Shown piece after piece: positions 32,351-40,620 of a DNA stretch of 40,702 nucleotides. The position numbers and the translations under genes were made by a program. The DNA is from an uncultured Eubacteriales bacterium. Its GTDB lineage: Bacteria; Bacillota; Clostridia; Peptostreptococcales; Anaerovoracaceae. The notes beneath the pieces are model-generated. The model was not told where the DNA came from. It saw nothing but the letters and a program-made list of their open reading frames with translations, and ran no database searches. Location: the NCBI GenBank assembly GCA_900315125.1, contig OMXT01000066.1, positions 1-40,702 on the forward strand, in the 5' to 3' direction. The number at the start of each line of letters is the position of its first letter. Position 1 is the stretch's first letter.

Positions 32351-32386
32351 GAGCTGTCTCTGAATAAAGAGGCGGCTCTTTTATTT
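32351..32386 (+). terminator. Terminator of the G5-NlpC/P60 gene
   Basis: GAGCTGTCTC (32351-32360), loop TGAATAAA, GAGGCGGCTC (32369-32378) with G-U pairs, then TTTTATTT. Confidence 0.8.
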
Positions 32387-32424
32387 GAAACTTCTCTGAC
32401 ATACAGCGAAATCTCAGCAAATAC

Positions 32425-32452
32425 CACAAAACCAGCCCGCTGGGGGCTGGTT
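32425..32452 (-). terminator. Terminator of serA
   Basis: On the minus strand AACCAGCCC, loop CCAGC, GGGCTGGTT (32430-32452) followed by TTTGTGG, 27 bases after the serA stop. Confidence 0.8.
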
Positions 32453-32478
32453 CTGTAAGGAAATCATGTTTCAGATCA

Positions 32479-33612
32479 TTATTTGATCACTCTGCATCTT
32501 GTTACGCCGTCGATAGCGGGGAGAGAAGTGATCTCGTCCATGGTGGAAACGAGGACATATCCATAGTCGCCCTTCTTGCCGCCGGCGATGGCATTGATCG
32601 TAACGCCGAGACCCTTTGCGATCGCGTCTACCGGATTATCGACGCCCTTTGTCGTGATGGCGATTCTCGTCTCTCCGTCTGTGGATCCGAGGGAAACAGC
32701 AGGGAAGTTTACGGAATTCTTTACATTGCCCTTCTCAATAAAGTCCATCATCTCGTTAACAGCGATCGTTGCGCAGTTATCTTCTGCCTCAGCAGTGGAA
32801 GCGCCGAGATGGGGCGTGAAGATAACGCCCTTCTTTCCGGCGAGCTGATCGGTGATAAAGTCCGTTACGTACTGGCTGATCTTTCCGCTCTCCAGCGCTG
32901 CTTCCAGATCGTTGTCGTTGATCAGCTTGTCACGGGCGTAGTTCAGCAGAACGGCTCCGTCCTTCATCATGGCGAAGAAGTCTGCGTTGATGGAACACTT
33001 GGTCGCGTCGTTTGCAGGAATATGCAGTGTCACATAATCTGCTTCTGCAAGCATCTCTTTGGGGTCGCCGACGACCTTGATGCAGGGATAAAGGGCATGA
33101 GCTGCCTTGGGTGTCAGGAATGCGTCATATCCTACAACGTTCATGCCCAGATCGCAGGCCGCGTTGGCAACCATGCCGCCGATGGCGCCCAGTCCGTAAA
33201 CGGCAAGAGTCTTGCCCTTGATCTCTGTGCCGGCAAACTGCTTCTTGCCTTTTTCAACCTGCTTGCTGATATCTCCAGTGAGACCGGCAGCCCAGGAAAG
33301 AGCGGAGGGGATATTGCGGGCGGCCAGGAGCATGCCGGCGAGGACGAGCTCCTTTACGGCATTGGCATTGGCGCCAGGTGTGTTGAAAACAACGATGCCC
33401 TGATCCGCGCAGCGGTCCAGGGGAATATTATTAACGCCTGCACCTGCTCTGGCAATGCCCAGGAGGGAACTGCCGAATTCCATCTCATGCATATCCTGGC
33501 TGCGGACAAGTATACCGGTTGCGGATGATGTATCGTCTGTCACGGTATACAGGTCAGTCAGGTGTGCAAGACCAACGGGTGAGATCTTGTTCAATGTAGC
33601 AATATTGTACAT
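32479..33612 (-). CDS. serA: D-3-phosphoglycerate dehydrogenase
   Basis: A 377-residue NAD-dependent dehydrogenase that makes 3-phosphohydroxypyruvate, the first step of serine synthesis. Substrate-binding ARAGAGVNNIPLDRC lies at about residues 50-65. The Rossmann GxGxxG is AVYGLGAIGGMVA, NYARDKLINDNDLEAAL carries the catalytic arginine, and FTPHLGASTAEAEDN the catalytic histidine. A C-terminal ACT-like domain of about 70 residues (RIAITTKGVDNPVDAIAKGL) is present, suggesting possible allosteric control, though serine sensitivity cannot be read off. The start at 33612 follows GGAGG. The gene is divergent from serC, the next enzyme of the pathway, and their promoters overlap. Confidence 0.95.
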   Translation of the reverse strand: MYNIATLNKISPVGLAHLTDLYTVTDDTSSATGILVRSQDMHEMEFGSSLLGIARAGAGVNNIPLDRCADQGIVVFNTPGANANAVKELVLAGMLLAARNIPSALSWAAGLTGDISKQVEKGKKQFAGTEIKGKTLAVYGLGAIGGMVANAACDLGMNVVGYDAFLTPKAAHALYPCIKVVGDPKEMLAEADYVTLHIPANDATKCSINADFFAMMKDGAVLLNYARDKLINDNDLEAALESGKISQYVTDFITDQLAGKKGVIFTPHLGASTAEAEDNCATIAVNEMMDFIEKGNVKNSVNFPAVSLGSTDGETRIAITTKGVDNPVDAIAKGLGVTINAIAGGKKGDYGYVLVSTMDEITSLPAIDGVTRCRVIK

Positions 33613-33682
33613 TATTATACCTCCATAATTAAATTTGATAACTTCTACAGATCTGATGATTTGAGGCTTTTCGCCTTCTAGA

Positions 33683-33711
33683 AGTATATCACTGATATGC
33701 TTTACTTTCAA
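33683..33711 (-). promoter_or_regulatory. Promoter of serA
   Basis: On the minus strand TTGAAA (33706-33711) and TATACT (33683-33688) are spaced by 17 bases, with TGA directly before the -10. The -35 shares a base with the serC -35. A small hairpin (AGGC/GCCT, 33664-33676) would form at the very 5' end of the RNA. Confidence 0.7.
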
Positions 33712-33729
33712 GGTTGCCGGTGATATAAT
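33701..33729 (+). promoter_or_regulatory. Promoter of serC
   Basis: TTTACT (33701-33706) and a perfect TATAAT (33724-33729) are spaced by 17 bases, with TGA directly before the -10. The leader of about 80 bases contains a possible hairpin GGAAC/GTTCC (33758-33780). Confidence 0.7.
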
Positions 33730-33814
33730 TAGCGTGGTAGTTTAAGTTAAGGAAGAGGGAACTGTTATCGATTCGGTTCCAATCTGATCAATTCAATTAA
33801 TGGGGGATAAAGAA

Positions 33815-34900
33815 ATGAAATACGACAGAGTCTATAACTTTTCTGCAGGTCCGTCCATGCTTCCTCTGGAAGTACTGGAGAAGGTTCAGAAAGATCTTCT
33901 GAACTACAACGGAACAGGCGAGTCCGTTATGGAGATGAGCCACAGAAGCGCGGAGTACCAGCAGATCATCGACGATGCAGAAGCGAACCTGAGAAAGCTG
34001 ATGAACATTCCTGACAACTACAAGGTACTGTTCCTGCAGGGCGGCGGAACGCTGCAGTTTTCCATGGTGCCCATGAACCTTCTGAGAAATTCTCATAAGG
34101 CGGACTACATCGTTTCCGGAAACTGGTCGAAGAAGGCCTATCAGGAAGCATGCAAGTTCGGCGATATCAAGGTCGCTGCCACATCTGAGGATAAGAACTA
34201 TACTTACGTACCCAAGGTAACGAAGGACGCGTTCCGTCCGGATGCAGATTATGTTTATATCTGCTATAATGAGACAGTTCACGGGAATAAGTTCACCTAT
34301 GTTCCTGACACCGGTGACATTCCTCTGGTTGCTGACCTTTCGTCCTGCATCCTCAGTGAGGAAGTAGACGTATCCAAGTTCGGCGTGATCTGGGCAGGCG
34401 CTCAGAAGAACGTAGCTCCCGCAGGTGTAACCATCGTCATCATCAGAGATGACCTGATCGGATTTGCAGATGAGAAGTGCCCTGTTTATCTGAATTACAA
34501 GTCCCACGCAGACAAGGATTCCATGTACAATACACCTCCCTGCTGGTCCATTTATGTTGCTGGAGAAGTATTCAAGTATCTGCTCAGCATCGGCGGCGTA
34601 GCTAAGATGCATGAGATTGATGTGCGCAAGGCAGGCAAACTGTACGATGCAATCGACGCCAGCAAGACATTCCACGGAACCGTTGAGAAGGAAGACCGTT
34701 CCATCATGAACATCTGCTTCGTTACCGGCGACGCAGATAAGGATAAGGAGTTCGTAGCGATCTGCAAGGAAAATAAGATCATCAATGTCAAGGGACACCG
34801 CAGTGTAGGCGGCCTCCGCGCCAGCACATACAACGCAGTTCCTGAAGAGGCAGTGGATGCCCTGATTGAACAGATCAAGAAGTATGACGCTGCACAGTAA
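33815..34900 (+). CDS. serC: Phosphoserine aminotransferase
   Basis: A 361-residue class V, PLP-dependent aminotransferase that turns 3-phosphohydroxypyruvate plus glutamate into phosphoserine. The start YNFSAGPSMLPLEVLE, FLQGGGTLQFSMVPMNLL, and the PLP lysine segment VIWAGAQKNVAPAGVT are all present, as is GHRSVGGLRASTYNA near the C-terminus, which binds the phosphate. Length matches the family. The ATG at 33815 lies 9 bases after GGGGG and fits the family start; an ATG 15 bases upstream overlaps that site. A strong terminator follows. Confidence 0.96.
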   Translation: MKYDRVYNFSAGPSMLPLEVLEKVQKDLLNYNGTGESVMEMSHRSAEYQQIIDDAEANLRKLMNIPDNYKVLFLQGGGTLQFSMVPMNLLRNSHKADYIVSGNWSKKAYQEACKFGDIKVAATSEDKNYTYVPKVTKDAFRPDADYVYICYNETVHGNKFTYVPDTGDIPLVADLSSCILSEEVDVSKFGVIWAGAQKNVAPAGVTIVIIRDDLIGFADEKCPVYLNYKSHADKDSMYNTPPCWSIYVAGEVFKYLLSIGGVAKMHEIDVRKAGKLYDAIDASKTFHGTVEKEDRSIMNICFVTGDADKDKEFVAICKENKIINVKGHRSVGGLRASTYNAVPEEAVDALIEQIKKYDAAQ

Positions 34901-34942
34901 GCGTTTGACTGCATATTATCGACTGCTTATTAAAGAGACTTG

Positions 34943-34968
34943 GGGATGCACTTGTGCATCCCTTTTTT
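34943..34968 (+). terminator. Terminator of serC
   Basis: GGGATGCA (34943-34950), loop CTTG, TGCATCCC (34955-34962), then six T. Confidence 0.92.
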
Positions 34969-35017
34969 CGATGGTAAAATATCAGGAAGAATATATTGGA
35001 AGCGGGGAGAATGGAAC

Positions 35018-36385
35018 GTGTCGTTATTCAGGGGGAAAACATCGGGCGTTGACAGGTCCGGAAAACATATGCGGCTGGCGGCTGTCGTCCTGACAGCTGT
35101 TTTCGTGTGTCTGACAGCGCTGCTGCCGTCTCAGGTCTATAGTGAGAAGAAGATAGAAACGCCGAAGATCACAGCCCAGGGCGCGGTAGTCTACTGCGAA
35201 AATACAGGAGAAGCAGTATACTCCCAGGGAAAGAACAAGAAGCTGAACCCCTACAGCATAACGAAACTCATGACCTGTCTGCTGGCGGTGCAGAATCTGC
35301 CTGTGGATAAAGAAGTCACCGTTTCCAAAGCGGCTTCCGAAGTGGGCGGATCATCGATGGATCTTCAGGAAGGAGAAAAGGTCACCATAGAACAGCTCCT
35401 TTACGGCGCCCTTGTGATATCGGGAAATGATGCGGCTTATGCTTTGGGGGAAGCTGTCTCAGGGAAAGGCAATATCGACAAGTTTATAGACCGGATGAAC
35501 AAGACGGCAGAGAACATCGGCTGCAGGCGGACCCATTTCAGCAGCTGCAACGGTCTTACACAGAAAAATCACTATACAACGGCAGGGGATATGCTCCAGA
35601 TCCTCAGAGTCGCTCTGTCTAACGATACGATTCGAAAGATATCCGGGACGGCGGAGTACCGCATGCATACGACGAACAAGCACGATTCCCGGGTGATGAA
35701 GAATAAGCTGCCCCTTCTTACGGAAAATGCCGGAATCGTCGGAGGAAAAGCTGGATACTGGAGCGATCAGGACTGCGGAACAGCGGAAGGTTACCAGAAA
35801 AACGGCCTCAGCCTTTATATCGTTCTGCTGGGCGATACGAAGGAAGGCAGATTGAATGACCTGAAGAGCCTTATTTCCTACGCGGAAGATTCCATCAAGG
35901 GCGTGAGGGTAATAAAAGAAGGAAAGTACTGCGGCAAAGTGCGCATACGTCACGGTGCCCGTACGAGGCTCGACGCCTATACCGCGGAAACAGGCTATGC
36001 CTATCTGCCGAAGGAAGGAGCGGATTCACTGATCAGCACATCCACGGTGATGAAAACGAATATCAAAGCGCCGGTGAAAAAGGGCACGGTGGTCGGCTAC
36101 TATAAGATAAGCGTGGGCGACGATGTGGTAAACCGGATCCCCCTTGTGGTCCATGAGTCCGTGGAAGCCGGATGGTTTCCTTCTTATATCGGCATATCCA
36201 ACCGCATGAGTATTGTCATTCTTGCGGCTGCAGTATGTCTGCTTGCGCTGCTGGGATATATTACCGCCGCCAGGGCAAGGGCCAGGAGAAAACGGCGCAT
36301 TGCCAGAGAGCGCAGGATCATGCGCCTGGCGGAGGAAGAATGGCGCAGGGAGCAGGGGCGCCGTGACAGAGGCTGGAGAATATGA
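35018..36385 (+). CDS. D-alanyl-D-alanine carboxypeptidase (DacF-like, S11 family)
   Basis: A 455-residue penicillin-binding protein of the low-molecular-weight carboxypeptidase type, which trims the terminal D-Ala from peptidoglycan stems outside the membrane. The N-terminus has a signal/anchor (RLAAVVLTAVFVCLTALLPS). The active site is S80-I-T-K83 (PYSITKLM), then S135-G-N137; the third motif, normally KTG, reads KAG at 244-246 (GGKAGYW). A C-terminal beta domain follows, then a true membrane helix (SIVILAAAVCLLALLGYI) and a very basic tail, so it is held at both ends. A GTG at 35018 is the likely start, after GGGGAGA; the frame is open upstream but runs through the serC terminator. uvrC begins 2 bases after its stop. 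Confidence 0.88.
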   Translation: MSLFRGKTSGVDRSGKHMRLAAVVLTAVFVCLTALLPSQVYSEKKIETPKITAQGAVVYCENTGEAVYSQGKNKKLNPYSITKLMTCLLAVQNLPVDKEVTVSKAASEVGGSSMDLQEGEKVTIEQLLYGALVISGNDAAYALGEAVSGKGNIDKFIDRMNKTAENIGCRRTHFSSCNGLTQKNHYTTAGDMLQILRVALSNDTIRKISGTAEYRMHTTNKHDSRVMKNKLPLLTENAGIVGGKAGYWSDQDCGTAEGYQKNGLSLYIVLLGDTKEGRLNDLKSLISYAEDSIKGVRVIKEGKYCGKVRIRHGARTRLDAYTAETGYAYLPKEGADSLISTSTVMKTNIKAPVKKGTVVGYYKISVGDDVVNRIPLVVHESVEAGWFPSYIGISNRMSIVILAAAVCLLALLGYITAARARARRKRRIARERRIMRLAEEEWRREQGRRDRGWRI

Positions 36386-36386
36386 C

Positions 36387-38246
36387 ATGTTTGATATACA
36401 GGAAAATCTGAAGCAGCTCCCGGAATGTCCGGGAGTTTATCTTCACAAAGACCGGCTTGGCCAGGTGATCTATGTCGGGAAAGCGATCAACCTTAAGAAT
36501 CGTGTACGCCAGTATTTTCAGAAGTCTTATCAGAACACGAATCCGAAGGTGCGGGCACTGGCGGCGAATATTTCTGAGTTCGAATATATTCGCTGCAGCA
36601 GCGAAATGGAAGCGCTGATCCTGGAATGCAACCTGATCAAGAAGTATATGCCAAAATACAATGTGCTGCTCCGGGATGACAAAACATATCCTTATATCAT
36701 GATCACGGTCAGCGAGGAATTTCCCAGGGTGGTGAAGACGCGTCTGATCCGAAAGGACGGAAATAAGTACTTCGGTCCTTACAGCGACGCAGGTGCAGTT
36801 AACGAGATCGTCGATCTCTTTAATTCCGTTTACGGACTCAAGCGGTGCCGCGCCCTGACATTTCCGGAGAACTTCCGGCCCTGCCTGAATTATTTTATCG
36901 GCCAGTGCCAGGGAAGCTGCATCGGGAAGGCGGACAGAGAGTCATACATGTCTTCCGTCCGTGAAATTATGGAGTTCCTGTCTGGAAAGGATAAGCCCCT
37001 GATCGAACGGCTGACGAAAAATATGAAGGACGCATCGGACACGATGAACTATGAGGAAGCAGCGCGCTGGCGCGATGCGATACGTGCGGTCAGGGCTTTG
37101 TCAGAAACGCAGAGAGTAACGATGATCAATGATAAGGACATGGATATCGTGCTCCCGGTACGGGACGGGGACAGGTCCTTCGTGGTGCTTTTCCCTGTGC
37201 GCGGCGGCAAACTGAGCGGCCGTGAGACGTTCCCGATCCAGGCGGCAGACAGTGATACGAAAGCCGAGATCATCACAGAGTTCATAAAGCAGTATTACAG
37301 TCAGTGGGCGGTGGTGCCCCGGGAGATCCTCATAGAAGAAGAGCTGCCGGAGCAGGAACTTCTTGAGGGGTTTCTAAGCAGCCAGGGAGACGGGCATCGG
37401 GTCCATATCACTGTCCCCAAAAAAGGTGATAAGCGGGCGCTGCTGAACCTTACCCGAACGGATGTCCGGGAAATGACCAAGTCCCTGGCAGTCCGGGCGG
37501 AGACGCGAAAAGAACGGGAGGACGCGGTGCGGAAGGAGATGAACCGTATGCTGGCGGAGGCGGGCTTCCCCCGGAGGCCGGAGGAGATGAACCGGCCCGT
37601 CCGCGTGGAATCCTATGATATTTCCAATACCAACGGCGTGGATTCCGTTGGAGCCATGGTTGTTTTCAGCGGCCTGGATAAGGTCAGGAAGGATTACCGG
37701 CGTTTTAAGATCCGCACGGTAGAGGGACCGGATGATTACGCATCCCTCCAGGAGGTGCTGTACCGGAGATACATGCGGGCGGTGGAAGGCGATAAGGGCT
37801 TTATAAACCTTCCTGATGTGATCATGATGGACGGCGGTCTTGGGCAGGTCACGTCCGCTCTCAAGGTGATTCGAGCCCTTGGTCTCAATATTCCTGTTGT
37901 CGGGATGGCCAAGGATGATTCTCACAGGACGCGGGCGATTGTTTTTGAAGACGGAAGGGAGATGGAGCTGAAAGGACATCCCGTTCTTTTCCGGTATGCG
38001 GGAACGATCCAGGAGGAAGTGCACCGATTCGCCATAGATTATCACCATCGGCTCCATGGAAAGAATGCGATACACTCTGCGCTGGACGATATTGAAGGGG
38101 TAGGACCCAAACGCCGCAATGAGCTGCTGTACCATTTTAAATCTATTGAAGCCATACGCAGTGCTACGGTGGAGCAGCTCTGTGAAGTGCCGTCGGTCAC
38201 AGAAAAGGTCGCCGAAAATATAAAAGAGTACTTTGCTCATCACTGA
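36387..38246 (+). CDS. uvrC: Excinuclease ABC subunit C
   Basis: A 619-residue, full-length UvrC, the nuclease that cuts on both sides of a UvrAB-marked DNA lesion. Domains in order: GIY-YIG nuclease (residues 12-95; GVYLHKDRLGQVIYVGKA), a four-cysteine Fe-S segment (KRCRALTFPENFRPCLNYFIGQ, then CQGSC), a UVR helical motif near 205-240 (MNYEEAARWRDAI), the RNase H-like nuclease (ESYDISNTNG, MMDGGLGQV), and a tandem helix-hairpin-helix at the end (IEGVGPKRRNELLYHF, VPSVTEKVAENI). The ATG at 36387 matches the family start; a long upstream open frame overlaps the carboxypeptidase gene and is not part of it. Cotranscription with the preceding gene is likely. Confidence 0.96.
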   Translation: MFDIQENLKQLPECPGVYLHKDRLGQVIYVGKAINLKNRVRQYFQKSYQNTNPKVRALAANISEFEYIRCSSEMEALILECNLIKKYMPKYNVLLRDDKTYPYIMITVSEEFPRVVKTRLIRKDGNKYFGPYSDAGAVNEIVDLFNSVYGLKRCRALTFPENFRPCLNYFIGQCQGSCIGKADRESYMSSVREIMEFLSGKDKPLIERLTKNMKDASDTMNYEEAARWRDAIRAVRALSETQRVTMINDKDMDIVLPVRDGDRSFVVLFPVRGGKLSGRETFPIQAADSDTKAEIITEFIKQYYSQWAVVPREILIEEELPEQELLEGFLSSQGDGHRVHITVPKKGDKRALLNLTRTDVREMTKSLAVRAETRKEREDAVRKEMNRMLAEAGFPRRPEEMNRPVRVESYDISNTNGVDSVGAMVVFSGLDKVRKDYRRFKIRTVEGPDDYASLQEVLYRRYMRAVEGDKGFINLPDVIMMDGGLGQVTSALKVIRALGLNIPVVGMAKDDSHRTRAIVFEDGREMELKGHPVLFRYAGTIQEEVHRFAIDYHHRLHGKNAIHSALDDIEGVGPKRRNELLYHFKSIEAIRSATVEQLCEVPSVTEKVAENIKEYFAHH

Positions 38247-38329
38247 AGGGACAGGGGAGACGGACGGAGGGCTGCAGGCGGAAAGCGGCTCGGGACGATG
38301 CCGATCCGCTGACCGCGAAATATCGGCTA

Positions 38330-38358
38330 TTGCACAGGCCGTTCATTGATGGTATAGT
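38330..38358 (+). promoter_or_regulatory. Promoter of the DUF1292 gene
   Basis: TTGCAC (38330-38335) and TATAGT (38353-38358) are spaced by 17 bases, with TGG directly before the -10 (an extended -10). Confidence 0.6.
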
Positions 38359-38397
38359 ATTGATGTATTTTCACTAATCAGAACAGGAGGTCACAGG

Positions 38398-38691
38398 ATG
38401 GCTGAGAAAAAGGGAGAACCAGAACTGGAATACGTTGACATCATAACACTTGAGTTTGATGACGGAACGAAGATGGACTGTGAGATCATGGGTATCTTCG
38501 ATTATGACGGAAAGGATTATATGGCTCTGATCCCCGAGGATGGTTCCGATGATGTTTATATTTATGGATATAAAGAGGCAGAGGAAGAGGGGCAGTTTGA
38601 TCTGGAGGACATCAAGGACGATGCGCTCTTCCAGAAAGTTGCCCGGGAGTTTGAGAGCATCATGGAATCCGGCGATGAGGAGGAAGAATAG
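38398..38691 (+). CDS. DUF1292 family protein (YrzB-like)
   Basis: A 97-residue, strongly acidic cytoplasmic protein that matches DUF1292: DIITLEFDDGTKMDCEIMGIFDYDGKDYMALIPED, then DDVYIYGYKE and a Glu/Asp-rich tail. Such genes are common in Firmicutes, often near ruvX-type and other housekeeping genes, but no function is established. An AGGAGG site precedes the ATG. It has its own promoter and terminator. Confidence 0.92.
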   Translation: MAEKKGEPELEYVDIITLEFDDGTKMDCEIMGIFDYDGKDYMALIPEDGSDDVYIYGYKEAEEEGQFDLEDIKDDALFQKVAREFESIMESGDEEEE

Positions 38692-38760
38692 GTCCAGCGG
38701 GCTTTTTCTGCAGGAGACGTTTCTGAAGGCTTCATGACATGCATGAAATAAGAAAAAGTT

Positions 38761-38787
38761 AAGCACCCGCTGCCGGGTGCTTTTCTT
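38761..38787 (+). terminator. Terminator of the DUF1292 gene
   Basis: AAGCACCCG (38761-38769), loop CTGC, CGGGTGCTT (38774-38782), then TTCTT. Confidence 0.88.
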
Positions 38788-38846
38788 ACGCCGTCTGTTG
38801 ATGTTTCTGAATCAACGTTTCCGGACTGATGTTCAGGATTGTACGG

Positions 38847-39014
38847 CTATCTCTTCTTAAGGGCGCGGCGGAAAAATGCGGCGGCAAGGAATGTGAAAAG
38901 CACGATCCCGGTAATAAGGTAAGAATGAACGCCGCCTCTGATAAGCGAGAAGATCGCAGTAACGTCAAAAATGAGAAACACAATGGCGAACCAGAAATCT
39001 TTGCTAGAAAACAT
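38847..39014 (-). CDS. Small membrane protein, 55 residues
   Basis: A 55-residue protein of unknown function with two hydrophobic helices, WFAIVFLIFDVTAIFSLI and YLITGIVLFTFLAAAFF, joined by a short RGGVHS turn and ending in a basic RRALKKR. This hairpin topology with a positively charged end suggests both termini are in the cytoplasm. AAGGAG lies 8 bases before the ATG at 39014, which supports expression; the frame is open another 46 codons upstream but without a good start. It is monocistronic and lies between two plus-strand genes. Confidence 0.6.
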   Translation of the reverse strand: MFSSKDFWFAIVFLIFDVTAIFSLIRGGVHSYLITGIVLFTFLAAAFFRRALKKR

Positions 39015-39142
39015 GATGATACTCCTTAATAAAGGAAAGAAACGGGTACAAGTATCCGTCTTCCTGATATTTACCGGCGCTGCAGATCCTGCGGCATCGG
39101 CATTGATTTGAATTATAACATAAGAACAGTGAGGGTTCAACG

Positions 39143-40525
39143 ATGGAAACATATGATATTATCATCGCCGGGGCGGGTCCCAGCGGAATATTCATGGCTT
39201 ATGAACTGGCGAAAACAGATAACAGCGCCCGCGTGCTGATGCTGGAGAAGGGCGCGCCGATCGAAAAACGGATCTGCCCCATCAGCGCAGGAAAAACGGA
39301 GAGGTGCGTCCGCTGCAGCCCCTGCCACATTATGAATGGCTACGGCGGGGCGGGAGGATTGTCAGACGGAAAGTACAACCTGACGACCCAGTTCGGCGGA
39401 GAACTTCATAAGTACGTGGGAGAAAAACAGGCTATGGACCTTATGGAGTATGTGGATTCCGTCCTCTGCTCCATGGGAGGGCAGGATGCCCGGCTTTACT
39501 CTACGGGGAATACGGATCTTAAGACACGATGCCTGCGTTACGATCTGCACCTGCTGGAGGCGAAGGTGCGCCATCTGGGCACGGACCGCAACGTGGAGAT
39601 CATGGGCAGGATGTATCAGGCGATCAAGGATCGGATCGACATTCGATTCTATACGCCGGTGGACCGCGTGGACCGTCAGGATGACGGAATGTACCGGGTA
39701 CGGACTGCGGCAGGGGACGAATTCCTCTGCAGGGATCTTATCCTTGCGGCGGGGCGTTCCGGCTCTTCCTGGATCTCCTCGGTATGTGATCATTTTGGTA
39801 TAGAACAAAGGCGCAACCGGGTGGATATCGGCGTAAGGGTGGAACTCCCCGCGGAGATCTTCCGCCATATCACAGACGAGGTCTACGAGAGCAAGATTGT
39901 ATACCAGACCGAAAAATATAATGACCTGGTCCGTACATTCTGTATGAATCCCTACGGCGAAGTCGTATCGGAGAACACAAACGGCATCGTAACCGTCAAC
40001 GGACACAGTTACGCCGACCCGTCGCTGCGGACGCGGAATACAAACTTCGCCCTGCTGGTTTCCAACCAGTTTACCGAGCCCTTTGAGGACAGCAACCGCT
40101 ACGGTGAGGCGATCGCCAGTCTGTCAAACATGCTGGGCGGAGGCGTCCTGATGCAGCGGTTCGGAGATCTGGTCAAGGGGAGAAGGAGCAGCGCCCGCCG
40201 GATGGAGAAATGCTTTACCCGGCCTACGCTCCGGGCCACGCCCGGAGACCTGAGCCTTGTCATGCCCAAGCGGCAGATGGACGATATCATCGAGATGATC
40301 TATGCCCTGGACAAGATCGCTCCCGGTACGGCTAATGATGATACGCTTCTCTATGGCGTGGAGGTCAAATTCTATAATTCCAGGGTGGAAGTAGACGATC
40401 ACCTGATGACCAAACTGCCCGGCCTCTATGTCCTTGGCGACGGTTCGGGCGTGACCCATTCTCTGTCCCAGGCATCCGCTTCCGGCGTATATGTGGGAAG
40501 GATGCTGACAGAGAAATTCAGGTAA
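39143..40525 (+). CDS. FAD-dependent oxidoreductase (dehydrogenase-like flavoprotein)
   Basis: A 460-residue flavoprotein. The FAD-binding GAGPSGIFMAYEL (about 10-22) and LMLEKG acid position lie at the N-terminus. A cysteine group (RICPISAGKTERCVRCSPCHIMNG) follows, next to the GYGGAGGLSDGKYNL segment. The second dinucleotide-fold strand is DLILAAGRSGSSW, and the C-terminal FAD motif is LYVLGDGSGVTHSLSQASASGVYVG. This resembles the widespread FAD-dependent dehydrogenases (NAD-utilising type) of Firmicutes. The four-cysteine group near residue 44-63 could hold an Fe-S cluster, which is unproven. Substrate is unknown. GTGAGGG precedes the ATG. Confidence 0.87.
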   Translation: METYDIIIAGAGPSGIFMAYELAKTDNSARVLMLEKGAPIEKRICPISAGKTERCVRCSPCHIMNGYGGAGGLSDGKYNLTTQFGGELHKYVGEKQAMDLMEYVDSVLCSMGGQDARLYSTGNTDLKTRCLRYDLHLLEAKVRHLGTDRNVEIMGRMYQAIKDRIDIRFYTPVDRVDRQDDGMYRVRTAAGDEFLCRDLILAAGRSGSSWISSVCDHFGIEQRRNRVDIGVRVELPAEIFRHITDEVYESKIVYQTEKYNDLVRTFCMNPYGEVVSENTNGIVTVNGHSYADPSLRTRNTNFALLVSNQFTEPFEDSNRYGEAIASLSNMLGGGVLMQRFGDLVKGRRSSARRMEKCFTRPTLRATPGDLSLVMPKRQMDDIIEMIYALDKIAPGTANDDTLLYGVEVKFYNSRVEVDDHLMTKLPGLYVLGDGSGVTHSLSQASASGVYVGRMLTEKFR

Positions 40526-40557
40526 AACAAAAATAAAGAAAAAGTTAAAAGTTTTGC

Positions 40558-40585
40558 TTGCATTCTGCTGAAATCCGTGTATAAT
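40558..40585 (+). promoter_or_regulatory. Promoter of the tRNA-Leu gene
   Basis: TTGCAT (40558-40563) and TATAAT (40580-40585) are spaced by 16 bases, about 35 bases before the mature tRNA. The preceding 30 bases are A-rich, like an UP element. Confidence 0.65.
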
Positions 40586-40620
40586 AATACTTGCGTGTTA
40601 CGAAAGAGCGCGCAGGATAA

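Noticed and set aside
33797..34798. A 333-codon minus-strand open frame
   Set aside because: Antisense of serC, which is unambiguous.
36213..36386. Extended N-terminus of UvrC
   Set aside because: The extra 58 codons overlap the carboxypeptidase gene in another frame and lack similarity to UvrC, which begins at MFDIQENL.
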